The notes beneath the pieces are model-generated. The model did not search any database. It worked only from the letters and a program-made list of their open reading frames with translations, and had not been told where the DNA came from. The translations under genes and the position numbers were made by a program. From contig WGML01000001.1 of assembly GCA_016125045.1 (NCBI GenBank), positions 1 through 64,000 of the forward strand: DNA of 64,000 nucleotides, given 5' to 3'. This DNA comes from a bacterium. Its GTDB lineage: Bacteria > Pseudomonadota > Alphaproteobacteria > Caulobacterales > Hyphomonadaceae. Of this stretch, positions 38,280-45,982 are shown piece by piece. Numbering within the stretch: the first letter of the stretch is position 1; each line of letters begins with the position of its first letter.

Positions 38280-39461
38280 ATGATGCGGTCATTCAGCGTT
38301 TTGGCGGTGCTCCTGCTGGCGCACATCGGGACGGCGGTCGCCGACCCCGCCGGACGCGTTCTCTCCATCCGCTTCGGCGAATCGGGATCGCAGACGCGGA
38401 TCGTGATCGATTCGGATCGGCCGCTGCCCTATGACGTCTTCGGCATGGACAATGATGCGGCGAGCGTCGTGCTCGATCTGCCGCGTGTGCGCTGGTCCAT
38501 CAACGGGCTCACCACCGAGGCCGGCTCGGGCGAGGGGGCGGGACTGGTCTCCGGCTACCGGTTTTCCAACGTCTCGCCGCAGACGTCGCGCCTGACGCTC
38601 AAGCTCGAAACGCCCGCCAAGGTCGCCCGCAACTTCGCGCTGCCGCCGAACTCGGGCGCCGCCAACCACCGGATCGTCCTCGATCTGGAGCGCGTCGACA
38701 CCGCCGCGTTCAAGGCGCAGGCCCGCACCGCGCCGCCGCCTGAGACCGGGCCGCGCCAGCGCACGTCCAGAAAGCCCATGATCGTGATCGACCCCGGCCA
38801 TGGCGGAAAAGACCCGGGCGCGATCGCGCCGACGGGCGTTTTCGAGCGCGATGTGACCCTCGCCTCCGCGCTCGAGCTTCAGAAGGAATTGCTCGCCTCG
38901 GGACGCTATGACGTGGAGCTCACCCGCACGACCGATGTCTTTCTCGAGCTGGAGGAGCGCGTGGCGCGCGCGCGGTCCGTCGGCGCGGACCTCTTCATCT
39001 CGCTTCACGCGGACGCCGGCGCGGATCCGTCCGTGCGTGGAGCGTCGGTCTACACCCTGTCAGCCAAGGCCGAGAAGCGCGCCGAAACGGTCCGCCAGCG
39101 CAATGATTGGCTGCTGTCGGTCGAGGCCGACACCTCACGTTCACCCCAGGTGAACCAGATATTGGCCGATCTCGTGCAGCGGGAGACCAAGAACCAGTCC
39201 GCGCGGTTCGCCCAGTCGCTCATTCCAGCCATCGCGGCCACCGGCTGGCCGGCCTTGCGCAACACTCACCGCAACGCGGGATTCTTCGTGCTGCTGGCGC
39301 CGGATGTTCCCGCCGTGCTGCTTGAAATGGGGTTCCTTACCAATCGCGAGGATGCGCGCCTCCTGACGACGAAGTCGGAACGCAAGAAGCTCATTTCAGC
39401 GGTCGCATCCGCGATCGACGGGTTTTTCTACTCCGAAATTCAGCTCTACGCCGCGCGCTGA
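38280..39461 (+). CDS. amiC: N-acetylmuramoyl-L-alanine amidase (AmiC type)
   Basis: A 393-residue periplasmic amidase that cleaves the stem peptide from MurNAc during daughter-cell separation. It has a signal peptide (about 1-20, AVA), an AMIN localisation domain (about 25-130) and an Amidase_3 domain from about 165. Zinc and catalytic residues are visible in IVIDPGHGGKDPGA, SLHADAG and LLEMGFLTNREDA. The start is an ATG-ATG pair with GAGG 8 nt upstream; a GTG three codons earlier is possible. It precedes PBP1A by 156 nt on the same strand, a frequent pairing. Confidence 0.94.
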   Translation: MMRSFSVLAVLLLAHIGTAVADPAGRVLSIRFGESGSQTRIVIDSDRPLPYDVFGMDNDAASVVLDLPRVRWSINGLTTEAGSGEGAGLVSGYRFSNVSPQTSRLTLKLETPAKVARNFALPPNSGAANHRIVLDLERVDTAAFKAQARTAPPPETGPRQRTSRKPMIVIDPGHGGKDPGAIAPTGVFERDVTLASALELQKELLASGRYDVELTRTTDVFLELEERVARARSVGADLFISLHADAGADPSVRGASVYTLSAKAEKRAETVRQRNDWLLSVEADTSRSPQVNQILADLVQRETKNQSARFAQSLIPAIAATGWPALRNTHRNAGFFVLLAPDVPAVLLEMGFLTNREDARLLTTKSERKKLISAVASAIDGFFYSEIQLYAAR

Positions 39462-39617
39462 TGCCCGTTCGCCGCTGTGGACACGGCGCTTTGTCCTACC
39501 GCTCAGGCGCGAAGCGCCATAATGTAGGCCCATTGCTCGGCGATTCCCCCGTCGAGCGCGGCCGGTCCGCGCGGCGATGAGCTGCGGATAGAGACGTCCA
39601 GTGCAACCGGGTGAAGA

Positions 39618-42212
39618 ATGATCAAGAAGATCCTGATCGGCGCAGTCGGCGCCTGTGCGGTGGCGGCGATCGGTCTGTTCGGCTGGTTCCTCATCGTCAC
39701 GCAGGATTTGCCCTCGGCGAAGGAGCTTGCGAACTATGAGCCGCCGATCACCAGCCGCGTGCACGCGGGCGATGGACGGCTCGTCGCTGAGTTCGCGAGC
39801 CAGCACCGCGTCTATGTGCCGTCGGAGGAGCTTCCCGACCAGCTCATCAACGCGTTCGTGTCCGCCGAGGACAAGACGTTCTTTGAACATTCGGGCGTCA
39901 ATCTCGTCGCGATGATGCGCGGAACGGTGTGGAACGCCTTGCGGGGCCGTCGGATGACGGGCGGCTCCACCATCACCCAGCAGACCGTGAAGAACATGCT
40001 GGTCGGCAATGAACGCTCCGCGTCGCGGAAGATACGCGAAGCGGTGCTCGCTCAGCGCCTTGAGCAGCAGTTCACCAAGCATCAGATCCTCGAACTCTAC
40101 ATGAACGAGATCTATCTCGGCGGGCGCTCCTACGGGGTCGGGGCGGCGGCGCTCAATTATTTCGGCAAGTCTTTGTCCAACCTGACGCTCGCCGAGTGCG
40201 CGATGCTCGCCTCCCTTCCCCAGGCACCGTCGCGCGTGAACCCCTACAACCATCCCGAAGCGGCCGTCGAACGTCGCAACTGGGTGCTCGATCGCATGGC
40301 GATCAATGGCTTCATCACCGGGGAGGAAGCCGCGGCCGCGCAGGCCGAACCCCTGAAGACGGTCTCCCGGCTCGACAGCGACGAAATCCAGGCGTCGGCC
40401 TATTATGTTGAGGAAGTTCGCCGCGAAATCCTCCGCCTCGGCCAGGACGGAAGGCTCGACGGGTTCGGCTCGGAGGAGAAGGCCACCAAGGCGTTCTACG
40501 AGGGTGGGCTCTCGATCCGCACGACACTCGACACCCGGATGCAGCTCGCAGCCCAGACGGCGTTGCAGGCCGGGCTTGAGACCTATGACCGTCGCAAGGG
40601 TTGGCGCGGTCCGGTCGGCAAGCTGTCGGCGGCGGAGGGGTGGCGGGAAGCGCTGTCGGAAATGAAGAAACCTGACGGCGCGGGAGACTGGCGGCTCGCC
40701 GTCGTCCTCGCCGTCAAGGGCGGCCTGAAGGTCGGGCTCGGCGATGGCGAGGAGGGGTCGCTGTCGGCGGATGACGTGAAGTGGGCGGCGGCGCACAAGC
40801 GCAAGGAGGGCGGCGGGTCCGGTCTCGCCGTCGGCGACGTGATCCTCGTCTCCAAGGCGCCTGCGCCGGATGTCACGTCCCAGACCATCAAGGAATATTC
40901 GAAGGCCGTGGGGTCGGCGAAGTCCGCCTGGCGTCTGCGCCAGATACCGGAGGTGCAGGGCGCGCTCGTCGCCATGGATCCGCACACGGGCCGCGTGCTC
41001 GCCATGGCGGGCGGATACTCTTTCGGTCTCAGCCAGTACAACCGCGCCGTGCAGGCCAAGCGCCAGCCCGGATCGTCCTTCAAGCCGTTCGTCTACATGG
41101 CGGCGCTGGACAATGGCGCCACGCCTTCTACCAAGGTGCTGGATGCGCCCTTCGTCGATTGTTCGGACCCGACGCAGGAGGGCTGTTACAAGCCCAGCAA
41201 TTACAGCGAACAATTCTACGGCCCGTCGACGCTGCGTGTCGGGATCGAGAAATCGCGCAATGCGATGACCGTCCGCCTCGCCCAGGACATGGGCATGGAA
41301 AAGGTGGCCGAGATCGGCGAACGCGCGGGCATTTATGACAAGCTGCCGCCTTACCTCGCCATGTCGCTCGGCGCCGGGGAGACGACCCCGATCCGCATGG
41401 TGACCGCCTACGCCATGCTGGTGAATGGCGGCAAGCAGGTCGAGCCGATCCTGCTCGACCGGATACAGAACCGCTACGGCGCCACCGTGTTCCGCCGCGA
41501 TGGTCGGACGTGCGCGGATTGCGAGGCGGAGTGGAACAATCAGGCGCCGCCGGATCTCGGCGACAACCGCGAGCAGGTGCTGGACCCCGTCACGTCCTAC
41601 CAGATCGTCTCGATCCTCGAAGGGGTCGTTGAACGCGGAACCGCCACCAGCCTGCGCAGTCTTGGCCGGCCGCTCGCCGGCAAGACCGGGACCACCAACG
41701 ACTTCATGGACGCGTGGTTCATCGGGTTTTCACCGGACCTTGTCGCCGGGGTGTGGGTCGGCTTCGACCAGCCGAAGAATCTCGGCGAGGGGGAGTCCGG
41801 CGGGCGCCTCGCGACGCCGATCTTCCGCGATTTCATGTCGGTCGCGCTTGAGAACGTGTCGCCGACGCCCTTCCGCAGGCCTGCGGGGGTGCGGCTCGTG
41901 GAGATCGACGCCGAGACCGGCTGCCTGCCCGATTTCGACACCCGGACGGTCATCACCGAGGCCTATCGGCCCGGGACCGAGCCCACCGAGCGGTGCGTCA
42001 CGTCCGCCTATGGCGGCGATGGCTTTGACGCGCCGCGGGTCGACTATGCGGAAGTCATTCCCGGAGATGAGGGGGCCTACCGCCGCACCGACGGCGAGGC
42101 AACGCCCGCGCCTCCCACGCCGGCGCCCGGCGCCGAACCTTCTCTAAACGGCGAGCCACCCCCGCCGCCGCGCCTCCGCGAAGAGTTGACAGTGCGCGAC
42201 GGCATCTTCTAG
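39618..42212 (+). CDS. mrcA: penicillin-binding protein 1A (glycosyltransferase/transpeptidase)
   Basis: Bifunctional peptidoglycan synthase, 864 residues. There is an N-terminal membrane helix (about 4-27) and a GT51 domain with catalytic Glu84 in SAEDKTFFEHSG and TGGSTITQQTVKN. An OB-like insertion follows (about 320-430), then a transpeptidase domain with SSFK in QPGSSFKPF (about 483-488), KSRN and KTGTT (about 689). The C-terminus ends in a Pro-rich, probably periplasmic tail. All catalytic motifs are intact. Confidence 0.96.
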   Translation: MIKKILIGAVGACAVAAIGLFGWFLIVTQDLPSAKELANYEPPITSRVHAGDGRLVAEFASQHRVYVPSEELPDQLINAFVSAEDKTFFEHSGVNLVAMMRGTVWNALRGRRMTGGSTITQQTVKNMLVGNERSASRKIREAVLAQRLEQQFTKHQILELYMNEIYLGGRSYGVGAAALNYFGKSLSNLTLAECAMLASLPQAPSRVNPYNHPEAAVERRNWVLDRMAINGFITGEEAAAAQAEPLKTVSRLDSDEIQASAYYVEEVRREILRLGQDGRLDGFGSEEKATKAFYEGGLSIRTTLDTRMQLAAQTALQAGLETYDRRKGWRGPVGKLSAAEGWREALSEMKKPDGAGDWRLAVVLAVKGGLKVGLGDGEEGSLSADDVKWAAAHKRKEGGGSGLAVGDVILVSKAPAPDVTSQTIKEYSKAVGSAKSAWRLRQIPEVQGALVAMDPHTGRVLAMAGGYSFGLSQYNRAVQAKRQPGSSFKPFVYMAALDNGATPSTKVLDAPFVDCSDPTQEGCYKPSNYSEQFYGPSTLRVGIEKSRNAMTVRLAQDMGMEKVAEIGERAGIYDKLPPYLAMSLGAGETTPIRMVTAYAMLVNGGKQVEPILLDRIQNRYGATVFRRDGRTCADCEAEWNNQAPPDLGDNREQVLDPVTSYQIVSILEGVVERGTATSLRSLGRPLAGKTGTTNDFMDAWFIGFSPDLVAGVWVGFDQPKNLGEGESGGRLATPIFRDFMSVALENVSPTPFRRPAGVRLVEIDAETGCLPDFDTRTVITEAYRPGTEPTERCVTSAYGGDGFDAPRVDYAEVIPGDEGAYRRTDGEATPAPPTPAPGAEPSLNGEPPPPPRLREELTVRDGIF

Positions 42213-42334
42213 AGGCATCCGCTCTGCGCGGCGGGGCGTCGGGCATGTCACCGCTGGTCGCCCCCCGGCGGGAACGCCCGCCCGCGGTGTCGAGGTGGGT
42301 GCGCTGATCCCCGTTTTTCAGGAAAGGATCTCCC

Positions 42335-43454
42335 ATGACGCCGGAACTCGACTCAATGGTCGAACGCATCCAGCGGTCTGTCTCCCTGCTTCGGAGGCGT
42401 CTTTGACTGGGACGTCGCCGAAAAGCGCGTCGAGGAACTGACGGCGCTATCCGAACACCCTGATTTCTGGAATCGGCCGGAGGACGCGCAAGCGCTCATG
42501 CGGGAGCGCACGCGGCTCGTCTCGGCGATGGAGGACGTGCGGGCGCTGCAGCGCGAGGCCGTCGACGCCGAGGAATTGTGGGAGCTTGCATCCGCCGAAA
42601 ACGATCCGGCCATGCTGGAGGAGGTCGCGGCCAGCCTGCGGGCGGCCGTCGCCCGCGCCGAACAGGCCGAGCTCAAGGCGCTTCTGTCCGGAGAGGCGGA
42701 CGGCAATGACTGTTATGTCGAGGTTCATGCAGGCGCCGGCGGCACGGAAAGCCAGGACTGGGCGTCGATGCTGCGCCGGATGTATGTCCGCTGGGCCAAT
42801 GCGCAGGGCATGAAGGTCGAGGAGATCGAGGAACACGCGGGCGAGGAGGCGGGGCTGAAGTCCGCAACCATCCTCATTCGCGGTGAGAGCGCCTATGGCT
42901 GGCTCAAGAGCGAATCCGGCGTGCACAGGCTTGTGCGGATTTCACCGTTCGATTCAAACGCGCGCCGCCACACCAGCTTCGCCTCCGTCTGGGTCTATCC
43001 GGTGATCGATGAGTCGATCGAGGTCGAGATCGATGAGAAGGATGTTCGCGTCGACACCTACCGTTCCAGCGGAGCAGGGGGGCAGCACGTCAACAAGACC
43101 GATTCCGCGGTGCGCCTCACCCACGCCCCGACCGGGATCGTGGTCGCCTGCCAGGCGGATCGTTCCCAGCACAAGAACCGCGCCCAGGCTTGGGACATGC
43201 TGCGCGCGCGCATCTACGAGATGGAACTGAAGAAGCGCCAGGACGCCGCGCAGGCGGAGGCGGATTCAAAGACCGAGATCGGCTGGGGCCGCCAGATCCG
43301 CTCCTACGTGCTGCAGCCCTATCAGATGGTGAAGGATCTGCGCACGAATGTCGAAACGTCCGACACTCAGGGCGTGCTCGACGGTGAGATCGATTTCTTT
43401 CTGGCGGCTGCGCTCTCGCAGTCGGCGGGGGCGGAGCGTCCTGCAGACGCGTAG
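42335..43454 (+). CDS. prfB: peptide chain release factor 2, with programmed +1 frameshift
   Basis: RF2 terminates translation at UGA and UAA. The gene is read as 42335-42403 joined to 42405-43454 (372 residues). After 23 codons the zero frame reaches CTT TGA C (42401-42407). An SD-like GGAGG (42393-42397) sits exactly 3 nt before CTT, as in E. coli prfB. Skipping T42404 enters the frame that encodes [22 protein letters not shown] in continuous form. The RF2 signatures SPF (in VRISPFDSN) and [18 protein letters not shown], with the universal GGQ, follow. When RF2 is scarce, slow reading of UGA favours the shift, so the protein regulates itself. Confidence 0.96.
42393..42407 (+). promoter_or_regulatory. 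prfB +1 recoding site
   Basis: GGAGG, 3-nt spacer, CTT slippery codon, in-frame TGA, then C. Elements and spacing match the classical autoregulatory RF2 frameshift site. The codon that leads into the shift is CGT rather than the E. coli TAT. Confidence 0.93.
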
Positions 43455-43496
43455 GCCGGGATCGCAGGCGCGATCTTCTCGCACCCCAAAACAAAA

Positions 43497-43520
43497 CCGC
43501 CCCTCCGGTGGGAGGGGCGG
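43497..43520 (-). terminator. rho-independent terminator of the M23-bactofilin operon
   Basis: Arms CCGCCCCTCC and GGAGGGGCGG form a perfect 10-bp stem around a 4-nt loop. Read on the minus strand it is followed by TTTTGTTTT, a good U-tract, 33 nt after the bactofilin stop. On the plus strand the tail CTTCTGATC is weak, so it serves the minus strand mainly, though it may also stop prfB transcripts. Confidence 0.78.
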
Positions 43521-43553
43521 CTTCTGATCAGAAAAGAACCGTTGCGAAACCGG

Positions 43554-44033
43554 TCAGGCCCCGTCGCCCGAGGGGGGCGCTGGAGGCGCGTCTGCGGGCG
43601 GGTTCATCGGGTCCTGCGCGTACTTCACCTGACCCTCGAAAATGGCGTTCGGTTCGATCGACAAGGAGGCGTGATAGATATCGCCGCTCACCTTGGCGCC
43701 TGTGGCGAGTTGCACTTTCTTGCCCCGGATCTGGCCCTTCACGGCGCCCTGCACGGTGATGGTCTCCGCCACGACTTTGCCCTGGACGGACCCCTGCTGC
43801 CCGATCGTGAGAACCGCGGCGTACACGTCACCCTCGATCGATCCGTCGATCTGGATGTCGCCCTCGGACTTCACGCTGCCGACGATCTTCACGTCGGCGC
43901 TGATGATGGACGGCACGGCGGCGCGGGACATGCCCGGGGCCGGACGCTTCACCGCCACCTGCGGGTCTGCGGAAGCCGGTTTGAGGGACGGCGGGGGCGG
44001 CGGGGCTTCGGGTGTCTTACCTCTAGTGAACAT
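43554..44033 (-). CDS. bacA: bactofilin
   Basis: A 159-residue cytoskeletal protein with a beta-helical DUF583 core (about 42-140: SIISADVKIVGSVKSEGDIQ, IDGSIEGDVYAAVLTIG, GSVQGKVVAETITVQG, GDIYHASLSIEPNAIFEG) flanked by Pro-rich disordered tails. Bactofilins polymerise without nucleotide and recruit cell-wall enzymes to membrane sites, for example stalks and buds. The start overlaps the M23 peptidase gene by 11 nt. In Caulobacter and Hyphomonas, bactofilin BacA works with the M23 protein LmdC encoded with it; the same pairing is inferred here. Confidence 0.92.
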   Translation of the reverse strand: MFTRGKTPEAPPPPPSLKPASADPQVAVKRPAPGMSRAAVPSIISADVKIVGSVKSEGDIQIDGSIEGDVYAAVLTIGQQGSVQGKVVAETITVQGAVKGQIRGKKVQLATGAKVSGDIYHASLSIEPNAIFEGQVKYAQDPMNPPADAPPAPPSGDGA

Positions 44034-45243
44034 GCTGGCCAGCCCTCACGAACTTGATGGGATCATACGCCTTGCCCCGGAAATACACCTCATAGTGGAG
44101 GTGGGGGCCTGTGCTGCGACCGGTCGATCCCATTGCGCCGACCTTCTGACCCACTGCGATCGGGTCTCCTTCGCGCACCGAAATCGAACTCAAATGAGCA
44201 TACACCGTCTTGAACCCGTGGCCATGGTCTATCTGCACCACCTTGCCATAGCCGGACTTCTGGCCGGCGAAGGAGACGACGCCCGGGGCCTTGGCGACGA
44301 TCGGCGCGCCATTGAACGCCGCAAGATCAAGACCATTATGCCAGGCCAGCCGACGGTTGAACGGATCGATCCTCTTGCCGAAGCCTGACGTTTCGCGGAA
44401 CGGCACATTGACCGGCGCACCGAGCGGGACGGTGCGGATCAGTTGCTCGAACATCTTGGCTTCGTCGAGCCGGGCCTTCACCTCGCGTGCGCGCAGCGCG
44501 AATTCGTCCTCGACATGGTCGAACCCGGCCGCGGTGGTTCCCGCCGCCGAGACCTCGACGAGCGGCCCGCCGGCTTCCGTCGCCTCGAGCACGCGAGCGA
44601 CCGCAACTCCGGTCAGCCCGATCACGCCCTTCATCTTCTCGGCGCGCTCGACAGCCTGCTGTTCGGCGAGATCGAGGAAGCTCGATTGTTCGGCGCGCAG
44701 CTTGTCGATCTGGGCGCGGAAGCCCGCCACCTCGACCGACGCCGTGATCACATCGCCGCCGCGGCTCTGGCGTGCGTCCGCCTCCTCGACGGAGGAGTTG
44801 ATCAGCACCGAGGCCCCGTCGCCGGTCAGCGCGAGCGCTTCTCCGCCTGCGTCACCGTTGAGGGACGCCAGAATGCCCTTGAGCGTGTCGTGGCGACGTT
44901 CGAACTCCGACGTCGCCCGCGTGAATTCAGCGGACCGCTGCTCCAGCAAGGACAACGCCGCAGCTTCCTTCGCCTGCGCCTGTTGCAGCCAGCGTTCGTA
45001 CTTCGCGATCTTGCGATCGAGCGTCCCGACCTGCGCATTGACCGCCGGTCCGCGAAGCAGCACCGACGCCGTCGCGAACAGGCACCAGCCAACCACCACC
45101 GTTGCGCCGCCGGCCATCATCGCCTGCCGCCAGGGCGAAATCGATACGTAACGTACCGAGCCGCCGCTCCGGTGATAGATTTGCCGTTCCGGGAATGCTT
45201 TCTCAAAAAGGGCTTTGGTTCGGTTCTTAAGTTCGACCGCCAT
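44023..45243 (-). CDS. membrane-anchored M23 peptidase (LmdC-like)
   Basis: A 406-residue type II membrane protein: basic cytoplasmic N-terminus, one membrane helix (about 42-63), periplasmic coiled coil (about 75-215), then a LytM/M23 domain (about 285-390). The zinc motif residues are present in HNGLDLAAFN (HxxxD) and GPHLHYEV (HxH), with HGHGFKTVYAHLSS between them, so it may be an active endopeptidase. The short cytoplasmic segment is the likely contact point for the bactofilin encoded directly downstream with an 11-nt overlap. Confidence 0.9.
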   Translation of the reverse strand: MAVELKNRTKALFEKAFPERQIYHRSGGSVRYVSISPWRQAMMAGGATVVVGWCLFATASVLLRGPAVNAQVGTLDRKIAKYERWLQQAQAKEAAALSLLEQRSAEFTRATSEFERRHDTLKGILASLNGDAGGEALALTGDGASVLINSSVEEADARQSRGGDVITASVEVAGFRAQIDKLRAEQSSFLDLAEQQAVERAEKMKGVIGLTGVAVARVLEATEAGGPLVEVSAAGTTAAGFDHVEDEFALRAREVKARLDEAKMFEQLIRTVPLGAPVNVPFRETSGFGKRIDPFNRRLAWHNGLDLAAFNGAPIVAKAPGVVSFAGQKSGYGKVVQIDHGHGFKTVYAHLSSISVREGDPIAVGQKVGAMGSTGRSTGPHLHYEVYFRGKAYDPIKFVRAGQHVH

Positions 45244-45451
45244 CTACGCCGCCTGATCTCTGTGCTCTACACGCCGGAGCGTCGCCGCCCCCAAGCCCGT
45301 TTTCACGCCCCGGAGAGCCATGGATAACTCAGTTTGCCGAGGGCGCGAACCCCCGTTTGCCGCTTTTTCATGCCAAATTCTCAGGGTCGGCTTAAGCTGG
45401 GGTGAACGAGGACAATCCATGCGTGCCGCGGTCGGTTTTTGCGCGGTTCGT
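45244..45451. other. 208-nt intergenic gap
   Basis: Lies upstream of the M23-bactofilin operon and downstream of bcp. A perfect palindrome GTTCATGAAC overlaps the bcp stop (45447-45456). No gene and no clear promoter pair was found; the promoter of the M23 gene must lie here. Confidence 0.4.
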
Positions 45452-45916
45452 TCATGAACATTCGTCCAGAACGGCATCGACATGCCCCGGCACGCGCACT
45501 TTTCTCCACACCGTCTGAATCACGCCGTCGGGGCCGACGAGAAAGGTTGATCGCTCGATCCCCATGAAGGTCCGCCCGTACATGCTTTTCGACACCCAGA
45601 CGCCATAGGATTCACACACTTCTCCGGTCTCATCCGATGCAAGATCGACGGTGAGCCCGTGCTTCCGGCGGAACGCATCGTGCGATTTGGGCGAATCTCT
45701 CGAAACCCCGAGAATCGAAACGCCCCTTTCGCTGAAATTAGGAAGTTTCGTGCTGAACTCGATCGCTTCTCTGGTGCAGCCCGCCGTGTCGTCCTTGGGA
45801 TAGAAGAAGATAACCAGCATCCGGCCCGCATATTCGATGAGCTTGACGATTGATCCGTCACCCTTGGGCATGGAAAAATCGGGGGCTTTGTCACCGGCTT
45901 GCAAAAGCTTTGACAT
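45452..45916 (-). CDS. bcp: BCP/PrxQ-type thioredoxin-dependent peroxiredoxin
   Basis: A 154-residue thiol peroxidase. The peroxidatic Cys47 lies in FFYPKDDTAGCTREA with the upstream Thr of the active site. The resolving cysteine found five residues on in E. coli BCP (GCTVQAC) is replaced: here the segment reads GCTREAI. Remaining cysteines are Cys101 (GEVCESYG) and Cys153. So it either uses Cys101 or an external thiol. The start gives MSKLLQAGDKAPDF; the divergent AsmA-like gene begins 66 nt away. Confidence 0.93.
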   Translation of the reverse strand: MSKLLQAGDKAPDFSMPKGDGSIVKLIEYAGRMLVIFFYPKDDTAGCTREAIEFSTKLPNFSERGVSILGVSRDSPKSHDAFRRKHGLTVDLASDETGEVCESYGVWVSKSMYGRTFMGIERSTFLVGPDGVIQTVWRKVRVPGHVDAVLDECS

Positions 45917-45982
45917 CGGGGGTCGCCAGTCCGGTTGCGCGGTCGCAAAACAGAAAACGGGCGCAGTGGACGCCCTGGAACC

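Noticed and set aside
39396-41213. 605-codon minus-strand frame opposite PBP1A
   Set aside because: Shadow of mrcA; no motifs and unlikely composition.
42498-43454. prfB starting at the internal ATG
   Set aside because: Would lose the conserved N-terminal domain start; the frameshift site and upstream reading frame explain the full gene.
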